Made by a program: the position numbers and the translations under genes. Shown here piece by piece: positions 16,956 to 25,445 of a stretch of 64,000 bases of DNA. The notes beneath the pieces were generated by a model. That model was given only the letters and a program-made list of their open reading frames with translations, was not told where the DNA came from and made no database searches. This DNA comes from DMER64 sp964600385. GTDB taxonomy: Bacteria > Bacteroidota > Bacteroidia > Bacteroidales > UBA932. Within the stretch, counting starts at the first letter, position 1, and each line of letters opens with the position of its first letter. Location: positions 101,532 through 165,531 of the forward strand of contig CAZRJC010000004.1 of assembly GCA_964600385.1 (NCBI GenBank). Direction: 5' to 3'.

Positions 16956-19900
16956 ATGCAGCAGATCAGAAAAATTCTTGTGCTCGGTTCCGGAGCACTT
17001 AAAATAGGGGAAGCCGGAGAGTTTGACTATTCCGGTTCTCAGGCCTTAAAAGCGGTTAGGGAAGAGGGCATCGAGACGGTATTGATTAATCCCAACATTG
17101 CGACCGTGCAGACTTCGGAAGGAGTGGCAGATAACGTTTACTTTCTCCCGGTTACTCCTTTTTTTGTCGAGAAAGTCATAAAAAAAGAACGTCCCCAGGG
17201 TATATTCCTGGCTTTCGGAGGTCAGACCGCATTGAACTGTGGTGTTGAACTTCACCGGCAGGGTGTTTTTGAAAAATACGGCGTACAGGTTCTGGGTACG
17301 CCCATAGAAGCCATTATCGACACCGAGGACCGTGAGCTGTTCGTACGGAAACTCGATGAAATCAACATAAAAACTATTAAAAGCACTGCCGTTAATTCTC
17401 TGGAAGATGCCAAAAAGGCGGCAGCCGAACTCGGATACCCTGTGATCCTCAGGGCAGCCTATGCACTGGGAGGTCTTGGCTCGGGTTTCTGTGACAATGA
17501 AAAAGAATTGGAAATCCTGGCTGAAAAGTCATTTGCCTTTGCATCCCAGGTTCTGGTGGAAAAAAGTCTGAAAGGCTGGAAGGAGATAGAATATGAAGTG
17601 GTACGGGATAAATACAATAATTGTATTACCGTATGCAACATGGAGAACTTTGATCCGCTGGGCATTCATACCGGGGAAAGTATAGTAGTGGCCCCCACTC
17701 AGACGCTCACCGACACAGAGTGTCAGCATTTGCGTGAAATGGCTATCCGGATCATTCGTCATATTGGCATAGTGGGCGAATGCAACATCCAGTATGCATT
17801 TGATGTGGAAAGCGAGGACTACAGGGTGATTGAAGTGAATGCCAGGCTGAGCCGTTCTTCCGCCCTGGCTTCGAAAGCCACCGGTTATCCGCTTGCTTTT
17901 GTAGCGGCAAAACTGGCGCTTGGCTATGGACTGCACGAACTTAAAAACTCGGTAACGCGTTCTACACCGGCTTTCTTTGAGCCCGCACTCGATTACGTGG
18001 TCTGCAAAATTCCCCGCTGGGACCTTGGTAAATTTCATGGTATTGCCAAAGAAATAGGCAGCAGCATGAAATCTGTGGGTGAAGTGATGGCCATTGGCAG
18101 GACCTTCGAAGAAACCATACAGAAAGGGTTACGCATGATAGGCCAGGGAATGCATGGATTTGTAGAGAATAAGGAGCTGGTAATTGAGGATATAGACAAG
18201 GCCTTGCGCGAACCCACCGACATGCGTATTTTTGTAATCAGTAAGGCCATGCGTGCCGGTTATACCATTGACCAGATATACGAGCTTACAAAAATTGACC
18301 GATGGTTCCTCCAAAAGCTGGAATTAATCTTTAAGACCGGTACCGCATTGGAAAAGCTGGCTCCGCCTTCCAATGAATCCTGCAGTAACTGGGGCCGGAA
18401 TGAGATTGAACTGCTTTGTCTGGCCAAGCGTCAGGGATTCTCTGATTTTCAGATTGCCCGTGCCCTCTGGAAGGGGAAAATGAATAACGAAAGTCCTCTT
18501 AAAATAAGGGAGATCAGAAAAAAGCTGGGCATTCTGCCAGTCGTAAAACAGATTGACACCCTGGCCGCCGAATATCCTGCCCAGACCAATTACCTGTATC
18601 TGACTTACGGAGGAGTAACTCATGATATTGAATTCGAAAAGGATGACCGCTCCATTGTAGTATTGGGCTCCGGAGCTTACCGCATTGGAAGTTCCGTTGA
18701 ATTTGACTGGTGTGGTGTGCAGGCACTTCTGACTATCCGCAAGGAAGGATGGCGTTCTGTGATGATCAACTACAATCCGGAAACCGTATCAACGGACTAC
18801 GACATGTGCGACAGGCTCTATTTTGATGAGCTGACTTATGAACGGGTGATGGATATCATTGAACTGGAATCTCCCAGAGGCGTGGTGCTCTCTACCGGAG
18901 GCCAGATACCCAACAACCTGGCAATGGCCCTCGATGCACAAAAAGTCCCCATCCTCGGCACGGAGGCCAAATATATTGACAATGCCGAAGACCGCCACAA
19001 ATTCTCGGCCATGCTCGACCGGATTGGTGTTGACCAGCCCCGCTGGAAAGAGTTGTCTTCGCTCTCTGAAATAGATGCCTTTGTAAACGAAGTGGGTTAT
19101 CCCATACTGGTAAGGCCGAGCTATGTACTCAGCGGTGCGGCCATGAATGTCTGTTCCAACCATGATGAATTGGAACGGTTTCTGAAGCTGGCCGCGAATG
19201 TGAGCAAGCAGCATCCCGTGGTTGTAAGCCAGTTCATAGAAAATGCCAAGGAAGTGGAGATGGATGCGGTAGCCCGCGACGGTGAGATAATTGCTTATGC
19301 CATAAGCGAACACGTGGAATTTGCAGGAGTGCATAGCGGCGATGCCACTATCCAGTTCCCTCCCCAGAAATTATACGTCGAAACCATGCGCCGTATAAAA
19401 AGAGTGAGCCGGCAGATTGCCATGGAATTACATATCTCGGGACCGTTTAATATACAATACCTTGCCAAAGGCAATGAGATCAAGGTCATAGAATGTAATC
19501 TGCGTGCTTCCAGGAGTTTTCCTTTTGTCAGCAAGGTGCTGAAGATCAATTTTATTGAAATGGCCACCCGCATCATGCTGGGTTTGCCAGTGGAACGTCC
19601 CGATAAAAATGAATTTGATCTGGATTATGTGGGAATCAAGGCTTCACAGTTCTCTTTCAACCGTCTGCAAAAAGCAGATCCCGTGCTGGGAGTGGACATG
19701 GCTTCTACGGGAGAAGTGGGCTGTCTGGCTGACGATACGCTGGAAGCTATTCTAAAGAGCATGCTTGCAGTCGGATACCGTATACCCAAAAAGAATATTC
19801 TTTTATCGACCGGTACCCCACGGCAAAAAGTAGACATGCTCAACGCTGCCCGTCTCCTGTATGAAAAAGGATTCACCCTGTATGCAACCGGCGGAACACA

Positions 19901-20192
19901 CCATTTCCTTGAAGATAACCACATTCCAAGTACGCTTGTGTACTGGCCCAGCGAAGAGGGGAAAAAGCCCCAGGCTCTGCAGATGCTCCATGATAAACAG
20001 ATAGATCTTGTGGTGAATATTCCCCGGGACCTTACATCGGGCGAGCTCGATAACGGTTACAAGATAAGGCGGGCCGCCATAGATTTGAATATTCCACTGC
20101 TTACCAATGCAAGACTGGCAGATGCTTTTATCACGGCTTTCTGTTCTCTTTCCATTGATGATATTCAAATTAAGAGCTGGAAAGAGTACTAA
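16956..20192 (+). CDS. carB: Carbamoyl-phosphate synthase large subunit
   Basis: The ammonia-using catalytic subunit, 1078 residues, at full family length. It has two homologous ATP-grasp halves: the first begins LVLGSGALKIGEAGEFDYSG near residue 8 and the second begins VVLGSGAYRIGSSVEFDWCG near 568. An oligomerisation linker separates them, and a C-terminal MGS-like allosteric domain (LYEKGFTLYATGGTHHFLED) closes the protein. The N-terminal half makes carboxy phosphate and the second half phosphorylates carbamate. The gene is in an operon with carA. The following gene group (rplC onward) has a clear promoter of its own, so transcription of the two units is probably separate despite the short 94-bp gap. 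Confidence 0.97.
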   Translation: MQQIRKILVLGSGALKIGEAGEFDYSGSQALKAVREEGIETVLINPNIATVQTSEGVADNVYFLPVTPFFVEKVIKKERPQGIFLAFGGQTALNCGVELHRQGVFEKYGVQVLGTPIEAIIDTEDRELFVRKLDEINIKTIKSTAVNSLEDAKKAAAELGYPVILRAAYALGGLGSGFCDNEKELEILAEKSFAFASQVLVEKSLKGWKEIEYEVVRDKYNNCITVCNMENFDPLGIHTGESIVVAPTQTLTDTECQHLREMAIRIIRHIGIVGECNIQYAFDVESEDYRVIEVNARLSRSSALASKATGYPLAFVAAKLALGYGLHELKNSVTRSTPAFFEPALDYVVCKIPRWDLGKFHGIAKEIGSSMKSVGEVMAIGRTFEETIQKGLRMIGQGMHGFVENKELVIEDIDKALREPTDMRIFVISKAMRAGYTIDQIYELTKIDRWFLQKLELIFKTGTALEKLAPPSNESCSNWGRNEIELLCLAKRQGFSDFQIARALWKGKMNNESPLKIREIRKKLGILPVVKQIDTLAAEYPAQTNYLYLTYGGVTHDIEFEKDDRSIVVLGSGAYRIGSSVEFDWCGVQALLTIRKEGWRSVMINYNPETVSTDYDMCDRLYFDELTYERVMDIIELESPRGVVLSTGGQIPNNLAMALDAQKVPILGTEAKYIDNAEDRHKFSAMLDRIGVDQPRWKELSSLSEIDAFVNEVGYPILVRPSYVLSGAAMNVCSNHDELERFLKLAANVSKQHPVVVSQFIENAKEVEMDAVARDGEIIAYAISEHVEFAGVHSGDATIQFPPQKLYVETMRRIKRVSRQIAMELHISGPFNIQYLAKGNEIKVIECNLRASRSFPFVSKVLKINFIEMATRIMLGLPVERPDKNEFDLDYVGIKASQFSFNRLQKADPVLGVDMASTGEVGCLADDTLEAILKSMLAVGYRIPKKNILLSTGTPRQKVDMLNAARLLYEKGFTLYATGGTHHFLEDNHIPSTLVYWPSEEGKKPQALQMLHDKQIDLVVNIPRDLTSGELDNGYKIRRAAIDLNIPLLTNARLADAFITAFCSLSIDDIQIKSWKEY

Positions 20193-20195
20193 TTT

Positions 20196-20226
20196 TTTGC
20201 ATTTTAGAAAATTACGGCTATCTTTG
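20196..20226 (+). promoter_or_regulatory. Promoter of the rplC-rpsC ribosomal gene cluster
   Basis: TTTG at 20196-20199 and TATCTTTG at 20219-20226 with a 19-bp spacer fit the Bacteroidota consensus exactly. This places the transcription start just before the leader hairpin at 20230. Confidence 0.82.
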
Positions 20227-20229
20227 CTG

Positions 20230-20247
20230 CCCGCAAATTTATGCGGG
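20230..20247 (+). promoter_or_regulatory. Leader hairpin ahead of rplC
   Basis: CCCGCA at 20230-20235 pairs with TGCGGG at 20242-20247 around the loop AATTTA, only a few bases after the predicted transcript start. In other bacteria S10 operon leaders are bound by L4, which is encoded second here. Whether this short hairpin does that is a guess. Confidence 0.5.
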
Positions 20248-20286
20248 ATAAGTTCATTTTATTGATAAACACCAAATTAACAACCA

Positions 20287-20919
20287 ATGCCTGGATTAAT
20301 TGGAAAGAAAATCGGAATGACTTCCGTTTTCGACAGCACCGGGAAGAATATTCCTTGTACTGTTATTGAGGCTGGTCCGTGTGTAGTTACGCAAATCCGT
20401 ACGGAAGAACGAGATGGTTATGCCGCCGTACAACTTGCCTATGACGAGAAAAAAGAGAAACACACCAGCGCGGCTCTTAAGGGCCATTTTAAAAAGGCAA
20501 ATACCACCCCTAAACGCAAACTGGTGGAGTTTCCCAATGACTTCAAAAAAGAATTGCAATTAGGTGACACTGTGACCATTTCTGACATTTTTGACCCGTC
20601 TGCAGTCACCGACTGGGCAGACATTACCGGAATTACCAAGGGTAAAGGATTCCAGGGTGTCGTAAGACGCTATGGATTCGCAGGGGTCGGCGGTCAGACA
20701 CACGGTCAACATAACCGACTTCGTGCCCCCGGTTCTATGGGAGCATCTTCCTGGCCATCCCGTGTTTTCAAAGGAAAACGTCTTGGGGGCCGCATGGGAG
20801 GAGACAGAGTTAAAATTTTAAATCTTAGGGTAATTAAGATTGTCCCCGAGAACAACCTGCTTATTGTAAAAGGTTCTGTTCCCGGTGCGAATGGTTCTTA
20901 TGTAATTGTGGAGGAATAG
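20287..20919 (+). CDS. rplC: 50S ribosomal protein L3
   Basis: An early-assembly 23S rRNA binding protein of the large subunit, 210 residues. The N-terminal MPGLIGKKIGMTSVF and the central loop motif GFAGVGGQTHGQHNRLRAPGS, which reaches the peptidyl transferase centre, are intact. It is the first gene of the cluster; rpsJ (S10), its normal upstream neighbour in most bacteria, is absent, and carB occupies that place. The gap to rplD is 3 bp. Confidence 0.98.
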   Translation: MPGLIGKKIGMTSVFDSTGKNIPCTVIEAGPCVVTQIRTEERDGYAAVQLAYDEKKEKHTSAALKGHFKKANTTPKRKLVEFPNDFKKELQLGDTVTISDIFDPSAVTDWADITGITKGKGFQGVVRRYGFAGVGGQTHGQHNRLRAPGSMGASSWPSRVFKGKRLGGRMGGDRVKILNLRVIKIVPENNLLIVKGSVPGANGSYVIVEE

Positions 20920-20922
20920 TCA

Positions 20923-21564
20923 ATGGAAATCTCAGTTTATAAAATAGACGGTCAGGATTCCGGAAAGAAAGTTGTTCTGGACGATTCCGTATTCGGCATT
21001 GAACCGAATAACCACGCAGTCTACCTGGATGTTAAGCAATATCTTGCCAATCAGCGTCAGGGTACCCATAAAACAAAAGAACGTTGGGAAATTGCACACA
21101 GCACCAAAAAACTGATTCGTCAGAAAGGATCGGGCGGTGCTCGTCACGGCAGTCTCAAGTCCGGTATCTATGTTGGAGGCGGCCGTATCTTCGGGCCTCA
21201 GCCAAGAGATTACCGATTCAAACTGAACAAAAAGCTTAAACAACTGGCACGTCGTTCCGCTTTGACATACAAGGCACAGGAACAGGCTATCACCATTCTT
21301 GAGCCGTTCAACATGGAAGTTCCCAAAACAAAAGATTTTATTGCTATCTGCAGGAACCTTAAGGTAGAAGGCAAGAAGATCCTTATGGTGCTTCCCGATA
21401 ATATCAACAATATTTACCTGTCGTCCCGTAATTTGGACAGAGTTAAAGTGGTGACCGTAAACGAACTTACCACTTACGATGTGCTCAATGCCCAGAGTCT
21501 TATTCTTATAGAAGGTGTTGAGAATATTCTTAACGAACAATTAGGGACCATTCAATCTGCCTAA
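20923..21564 (+). CDS. rplD: 50S ribosomal protein L4
   Basis: A 213-residue large-subunit protein whose extended loop lines the peptide exit tunnel. The loop motif RQKGSGGARHGSLKSGIYVGGGRIFGP is present around residues 65-92. In enteric bacteria L4 also represses its own operon; a short leader hairpin precedes this cluster but no equivalent control can be shown. It lies 3 bp after rplC and 2 bp before rplW. Confidence 0.98.
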   Translation: MEISVYKIDGQDSGKKVVLDDSVFGIEPNNHAVYLDVKQYLANQRQGTHKTKERWEIAHSTKKLIRQKGSGGARHGSLKSGIYVGGGRIFGPQPRDYRFKLNKKLKQLARRSALTYKAQEQAITILEPFNMEVPKTKDFIAICRNLKVEGKKILMVLPDNINNIYLSSRNLDRVKVVTVNELTTYDVLNAQSLILIEGVENILNEQLGTIQSA

Positions 21565-21566
21565 CG

Positions 21567-21857
21567 ATGAATATATTGATAAAGCCTTTAATTACCGAAA
21601 AAATGACGATTCAGGGCGAGAAATTGAATCGTTACGGATTTCTTGTTGACCGCAGAGCCAACAAATTGCAGATCAAGCAAGCGGTTGAGACAATGTACGG
21701 CGTATCTGTTGTTGATGTTAACACCGTTAACTACCACGGAAAACGTAAAAGCCGTTATACTAAGGCAGGATTCCTTACCGGACGTGCCAATCACTTCAAG
21801 AAAGCGTACATTACGCTGGCAGGTGAAGACAAAATTGATTTCTACAGCAATATTTAA
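21567..21857 (+). CDS. rplW: 50S ribosomal protein L23
   Basis: A 96-residue protein at the tunnel exit that docks trigger factor and SRP. The opening MNILIKPLITEKMT and the rRNA-binding YTKAGFLTGRANHFKKAYITL segment match the family. It is packed between rplD and rplB with gaps of 2 and 3 bp. Confidence 0.98.
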   Translation: MNILIKPLITEKMTIQGEKLNRYGFLVDRRANKLQIKQAVETMYGVSVVDVNTVNYHGKRKSRYTKAGFLTGRANHFKKAYITLAGEDKIDFYSNI

Positions 21858-21860
21858 GCT

Positions 21861-22688
21861 ATGGCAGTACGTAAATTTAAACCGGTAACTCCCGGTCAAA
21901 GACATAAAATTATTAGCGCATTTGACGATGTCACCTGCACTGTTCCCGACAAATCCCTGCTTGCTCCAATAAAAAGTTCGGGTGGTCGTAACAATCAGGG
22001 TAAGATGACCATGCGCTATATTGGCGGCGGGCACAAACGTCAATACCGTATAGTTGATTTCTTGCGTAATAAAGACAATTTTCCCGCAACCGTCAAGACA
22101 ATCGAATACGACCCCAACCGCAGTGCACGCATTGCCCTGGTTGCTTATGCAGACGGTGAAAAGCGTTACATTATCGCTCCCAACGGTCTGAAAGTCGGAC
22201 AAACTATTGAATCCGGTCCCGGCGTGGCTCCCGAAGTGGGCAACACGCTGCTTCTGTCCGAAATTCCTCTTGGAACACTGGTTCACAATGTTGAGTTACG
22301 TCCCGGTCAGGGTGCCGCCATGGCACGCAGCGCCGGTTCTTATGCTCAGTTAACCGCCCGTGAAGGAAATCATGCCATTCTTCGTCTGCCCTCAGGCGAA
22401 ACACGTATGGTTCTGATTACATGCCGCGCTACTGTCGGTACAGTATCCAACCCCGACCATAGCCTGGAAAAACACGGAAAAGCCGGTAGAAAACGCTGGC
22501 TTGGACGTCGTCCCCGCAACCGTGGTGTGGTAATGAACCCTGTAGATCACCCGATGGGTGGTGGTGAAGGACGTGCATCCGGCGGTCATCCCCGTTCACG
22601 TAAGGGAATACCCGCAAAAGGATATAAGACACGTAATCCTAAGAAGAATTCCAAGAAATTCATTATTGAAGATAGAAGAAAAAAATAA
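21861..22688 (+). CDS. rplB: 50S ribosomal protein L2
   Basis: A 275-residue protein required for subunit association and peptidyl transfer. The N-terminal MAVRKFKPVTPGQR, the OB-fold and SH3-like core, and the C-terminal MNPVDHPMGGGEGRASGGHP segment with the conserved histidine are all intact. Normal length. Confidence 0.98.
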   Translation: MAVRKFKPVTPGQRHKIISAFDDVTCTVPDKSLLAPIKSSGGRNNQGKMTMRYIGGGHKRQYRIVDFLRNKDNFPATVKTIEYDPNRSARIALVAYADGEKRYIIAPNGLKVGQTIESGPGVAPEVGNTLLLSEIPLGTLVHNVELRPGQGAAMARSAGSYAQLTAREGNHAILRLPSGETRMVLITCRATVGTVSNPDHSLEKHGKAGRKRWLGRRPRNRGVVMNPVDHPMGGGEGRASGGHPRSRKGIPAKGYKTRNPKKNSKKFIIEDRRKK

Positions 22689-22706
22689 CCGGATAAATTT
22701 TGCATT

Positions 22707-22973
22707 ATGAGTCGTTCATTAAAAAAAGGTCCCTTCATTGAAGCGCATCTCGAAAATAGAGTCATGGCGATGAATGAAGGCACATTAAAGAAAGAAGTCC
22801 TCAAGACATGGTCCCGCGCCAGCGTGATCTCTCCCGACTTTGTAGGCCATACGGTTGCCGTGCATAACGGAAACAAATTTATTCCGGTGTATGTAACCGA
22901 AAATATGGTCGGTCATAAATTTGGTGAATTTGCGCCCACCCGTAACTTCAGGGGTCACTCGGGCAATCGTTAA
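22707..22973 (+). CDS. rpsS: 30S ribosomal protein S19
   Basis: An 88-residue small-subunit head protein that, with S13, contacts tRNA. MSRSLKKGPFIEAHL at the start and FIPVYVTENMVGHKFGEFAPTRNFRGH near the end are diagnostic. It lies 18 bp after rplB. Confidence 0.98.
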   Translation: MSRSLKKGPFIEAHLENRVMAMNEGTLKKEVLKTWSRASVISPDFVGHTVAVHNGNKFIPVYVTENMVGHKFGEFAPTRNFRGHSGNR

Positions 22974-22994
22974 AAGTTTTAAAGGAGAACACTA

Positions 22995-23414
22995 ATGGGA
23001 GCTCGAAAAAGAAAAATGGCCGAAAGCCATAAAGAAATAAGGAAACAGACAGCTTATGCCAAGCTGAATGATGTTCCTACTTCACCCCGCAAGATGCGTC
23101 TTGTTGCAAATCTTGTAAGAGGCGTTGAAGTCAACCGTGCTTTGGATATTTTGAAATATACCAAAAATCAACCCTCCGTACGTTTGGAGAAACTTCTCAA
23201 ATCAGCCATTGCTAACTGGGAAGGCAAAAACGAAGGAGACCGTAAGGAATTGGAAAGCGGAAACGTAATAGTTAAAAGCATTACTGTTGATGAGGGCCGT
23301 ACCCTGAAAAGGATTCGTACAGCACCTCAGGGCCGTGCAGCACGTATACGCAAACGCTCCAATCATGTGACCATTGTATTGGATAAAAAACAACAAACAG
23401 TAAAAGAAGCATAA
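22995..23414 (+). CDS. rplV: 50S ribosomal protein L22
   Basis: A 139-residue protein whose beta-hairpin lines the exit tunnel. The core TSPRKMRLVANLVRG and the hairpin VDEGRTLKRIRTAPQGRAARIRKRSNH are present. It has about 20 extra N-terminal residues (MGARKRKMAESHKEIRKQTA) compared with the common 110-residue form, as is usual in Bacteroidota. The start ATG is preceded by AAAGGAG, a good Shine-Dalgarno-like sequence, uncommon in this phylum. Confidence 0.97.
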   Translation: MGARKRKMAESHKEIRKQTAYAKLNDVPTSPRKMRLVANLVRGVEVNRALDILKYTKNQPSVRLEKLLKSAIANWEGKNEGDRKELESGNVIVKSITVDEGRTLKRIRTAPQGRAARIRKRSNHVTIVLDKKQQTVKEA

Positions 23415-23415
23415 T

Positions 23416-24222
23416 ATGGGACAAAAGACAAATCCTATCAGCAACCGAGTAGGTATTATCCGTGGTTGGGATTCAAGCTGGTGTGGGAACTTTTCCGAAA
23501 GATTGGCAGAAGACGCCAAGATTCGTGAGTACCTTACCACCCGTTTGGCCAAAGCCAGCTTATCACGCGTTGTGATTGAGCGTACCCTTAAGCTCATTAC
23601 TGTTACCATCCATACGGCCCGTCCCGGAATTATCATCGGGAAAGGCGGTCAGGAGGTTGATAAATTAAAAGAAGAGTTAAAGAAGATATCCAACAAGGAA
23701 GTTCAGATCAACATCTTTGAAGTTAAGCGTCCTGAACTCGATGCCACTATTGTTGCCAACAATATTGCTCGTCAGATTGAAGGTCGTGTTTCTTACCGCA
23801 GGGCCATTAAAATGGCCATGGCATCTACCATCCGCATGGGAGCTGAAGGTATTAAGGTGCTTATTGGCGGTCGTCTTGGCGGAGCCGAAATGGCTCGTCG
23901 CGAGATGTTAAAGGAAGGTCGTACTCCTTTGCATACTTTCCGTGCAGACATTGATTATGCCCTGGCCGAAGCTCACACTAAAGTTGGCGTGCTGGGTATT
24001 AAAGTATGGATTTGCAACGGCGAAGTATACGGAAAGCGTGATCTGTCCCCCAACGTTGGTACCGCTGCTACAGCTGCCGGAAGCGCCAAAATGTCCGGCA
24101 ACGAACGTGGTGAAAGACGTGGTGGCGGTGACCGCAGGGATCGCCGCGGCGGTGACCGCAGGGATAATCGCGGTGGAGATCGCAGGGACGGTGGAAGAAG
24201 GGAAAGAACACCCCGCCAATAA
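23416..24222 (+). CDS. rpsC: 30S ribosomal protein S3 with Arg/Gly-rich tail
   Basis: A 268-residue protein of the mRNA entry tunnel. The KH domain motif RPGIIIGKGGQEVDKLKEEL lies near residues 74-93, and the C-terminal S3 domain (GVKVWICNGEVYG-like: GIKVWICNGEVYGKRDLSP) is complete. The last 45 residues form a basic, disordered tail rich in GDRRD and RGG, built from 24-bp repeats at 24127-24194. In most bacteria rplP, rpmC and rpsQ follow rpsC; here a terminator and an unrelated glycosyltransferase gene follow. Confidence 0.97.
   Translation: MGQKTNPISNRVGIIRGWDSSWCGNFSERLAEDAKIREYLTTRLAKASLSRVVIERTLKLITVTIHTARPGIIIGKGGQEVDKLKEELKKISNKEVQINIFEVKRPELDATIVANNIARQIEGRVSYRRAIKMAMASTIRMGAEGIKVLIGGRLGGAEMARREMLKEGRTPLHTFRADIDYALAEAHTKVGVLGIKVWICNGEVYGKRDLSPNVGTAATAAGSAKMSGNERGERRGGGDRRDRRGGDRRDNRGGDRRDGGRRERTPRQ
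24127..24194 (+). repeat. 24-bp tandem repeat encoding the S3 tail
   Basis: About three units starting GGTGACCGCAGGGAT at 24127, 24151 and (diverged) 24175. They encode GDRRDRRG, GDRRDNRG and GDRRDGGR. The repeat is in frame, so changes in copy number alter tail length only. Confidence 0.75.
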
Positions 24223-24243
24223 TTATTTTCCAATAAAAAAAGT

Positions 24244-24277
24244 AAAAAAGCTGCCCCTATACCGGGTGGCTTTTTTT
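24244..24277 (+). terminator. Intrinsic terminator after rpsC
   Basis: AAAGCTGCCC pairs with GGGTGGCTTT (two G-T wobbles) around a 7-nt loop, followed by TTTTTTT. It ends the shortened ribosomal cluster and lies before a TTG-start glycosyltransferase gene. Confidence 0.8.
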
Positions 24278-24311
24278 CTTATCTTCGTATCTTGATGTAA
24301 AAAATAAGGTT

Positions 24312-25427
24312 TTGAAAATAGCTTATTTATCCTCATTCCATCCGTATAGAGGCGGCATTGCACAATTTAACACCAATTTGTACGATGCGCTGCAGAAAGA
24401 TCATCAGGTTTGGGCGTTCAATTTTTCCCGCCAATATCCCGGTATACTGTTTCCCGGCAAAAGTCAGTATGTTAACCCCAATGACAAGAATTGGGAGTTC
24501 TCTGCCACGAACGTTCTCGATTCAGTTAATCCGCTGACGTATTACTCAACGGCGCGCAAAATTGCTGCAAAAGGTCCCGATCTGTTGCTTATGAGGTACT
24601 GGATGCCTTTTTTCGCTCCTTCATTGGGGACTGTTGCCAGGCAAATAAAGAAAAAATGCCGGGTGGTTTCTATCCTCGACAATGTGATTCCGCATGAATC
24701 CCGCGTGTTTGATAAGGCATTATCCAAATGGTTCCTCAAACAAAACGACGGATGTGTCTGTCTGAGCGAATCGGTTCGGGACGATATGCTTTCATTACGG
24801 AAAGATGTTCCCAATATTTTAATGCCTCATCCCCTGTATGATCATTATGGAACCGGCATTGACAGAGAAGAAGCCGCAAAACAGCTGGGGATTGACACAC
24901 GTCTGAAAACACTGCTTTTCTTTGGCTTCATTAGAAATTATAAAGGGCTGGACCTCCTTGTTGACGCATTCGGAAAGCTCGATGCCGGTTATCAGCTGAT
25001 CGTGGCCGGAGAATGCTATGGGTCTTTTGACCATTACGAAAAACAAATAGCTGCCTCCCCCAATGCAGAAAGGATAAAAATCTTTAACCGGTATGTCAGC
25101 GATGCCGAGGTGCCTTTGTTCTTCTCGGCGGCCGATGTCTGCGTTTTGCCTTACCGTTCGGCTACTCAGAGCGGCATAACCGCAATGGCCTGTCATTTTG
25201 AGGTGCCCCTGATTGCAACAAACGTAGGCGGGTTGGCCGAGGCTATTGAAAAACCGGGATTGGGGCTGATGGTCCCGCAGTTAACTTCAACTTCCCTTGC
25301 CGAGACCATAACCCTGTTTTTTTCTTTAAATCGTAATGAGTTCATCCACAATATTAAAAAAGAAAAAGACATGCTGAGCTGGGCCCGTTTTGCTTCGGGG
25401 CTTACAGAGTTTGCCGCTAACTTATAA
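24312..25427 (+). CDS. Glycosyltransferase family 4 (GT-B fold)
   Basis: A 371-residue cytoplasmic sugar transferase that probably adds a sugar to a lipid-linked or surface glycan. The N-terminal half begins with KIAYLSSFHPYRGGIAQFN, the acceptor domain with the glycine-rich loop; the C-terminal half has LLFFGFIRNYKGLDLLVDAF and the nucleotide-sugar region SGITAMACHFEVPLIATNVGGLAE, which carries the position of the family E-x7-E motif in altered form. The start is a TTG at 24312: it is the first codon matching the family N-terminus and follows AAATAAGG. It stands alone, downstream of the ribosomal terminator and 18 bp before an M3 peptidase gene. Donor and acceptor are unknown. Confidence 0.87.
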   Translation: MKIAYLSSFHPYRGGIAQFNTNLYDALQKDHQVWAFNFSRQYPGILFPGKSQYVNPNDKNWEFSATNVLDSVNPLTYYSTARKIAAKGPDLLLMRYWMPFFAPSLGTVARQIKKKCRVVSILDNVIPHESRVFDKALSKWFLKQNDGCVCLSESVRDDMLSLRKDVPNILMPHPLYDHYGTGIDREEAAKQLGIDTRLKTLLFFGFIRNYKGLDLLVDAFGKLDAGYQLIVAGECYGSFDHYEKQIAASPNAERIKIFNRYVSDAEVPLFFSAADVCVLPYRSATQSGITAMACHFEVPLIATNVGGLAEAIEKPGLGLMVPQLTSTSLAETITLFFSLNRNEFIHNIKKEKDMLSWARFASGLTEFAANL

Positions 25428-25445
25428 TCTATATAACCTGTTCAT

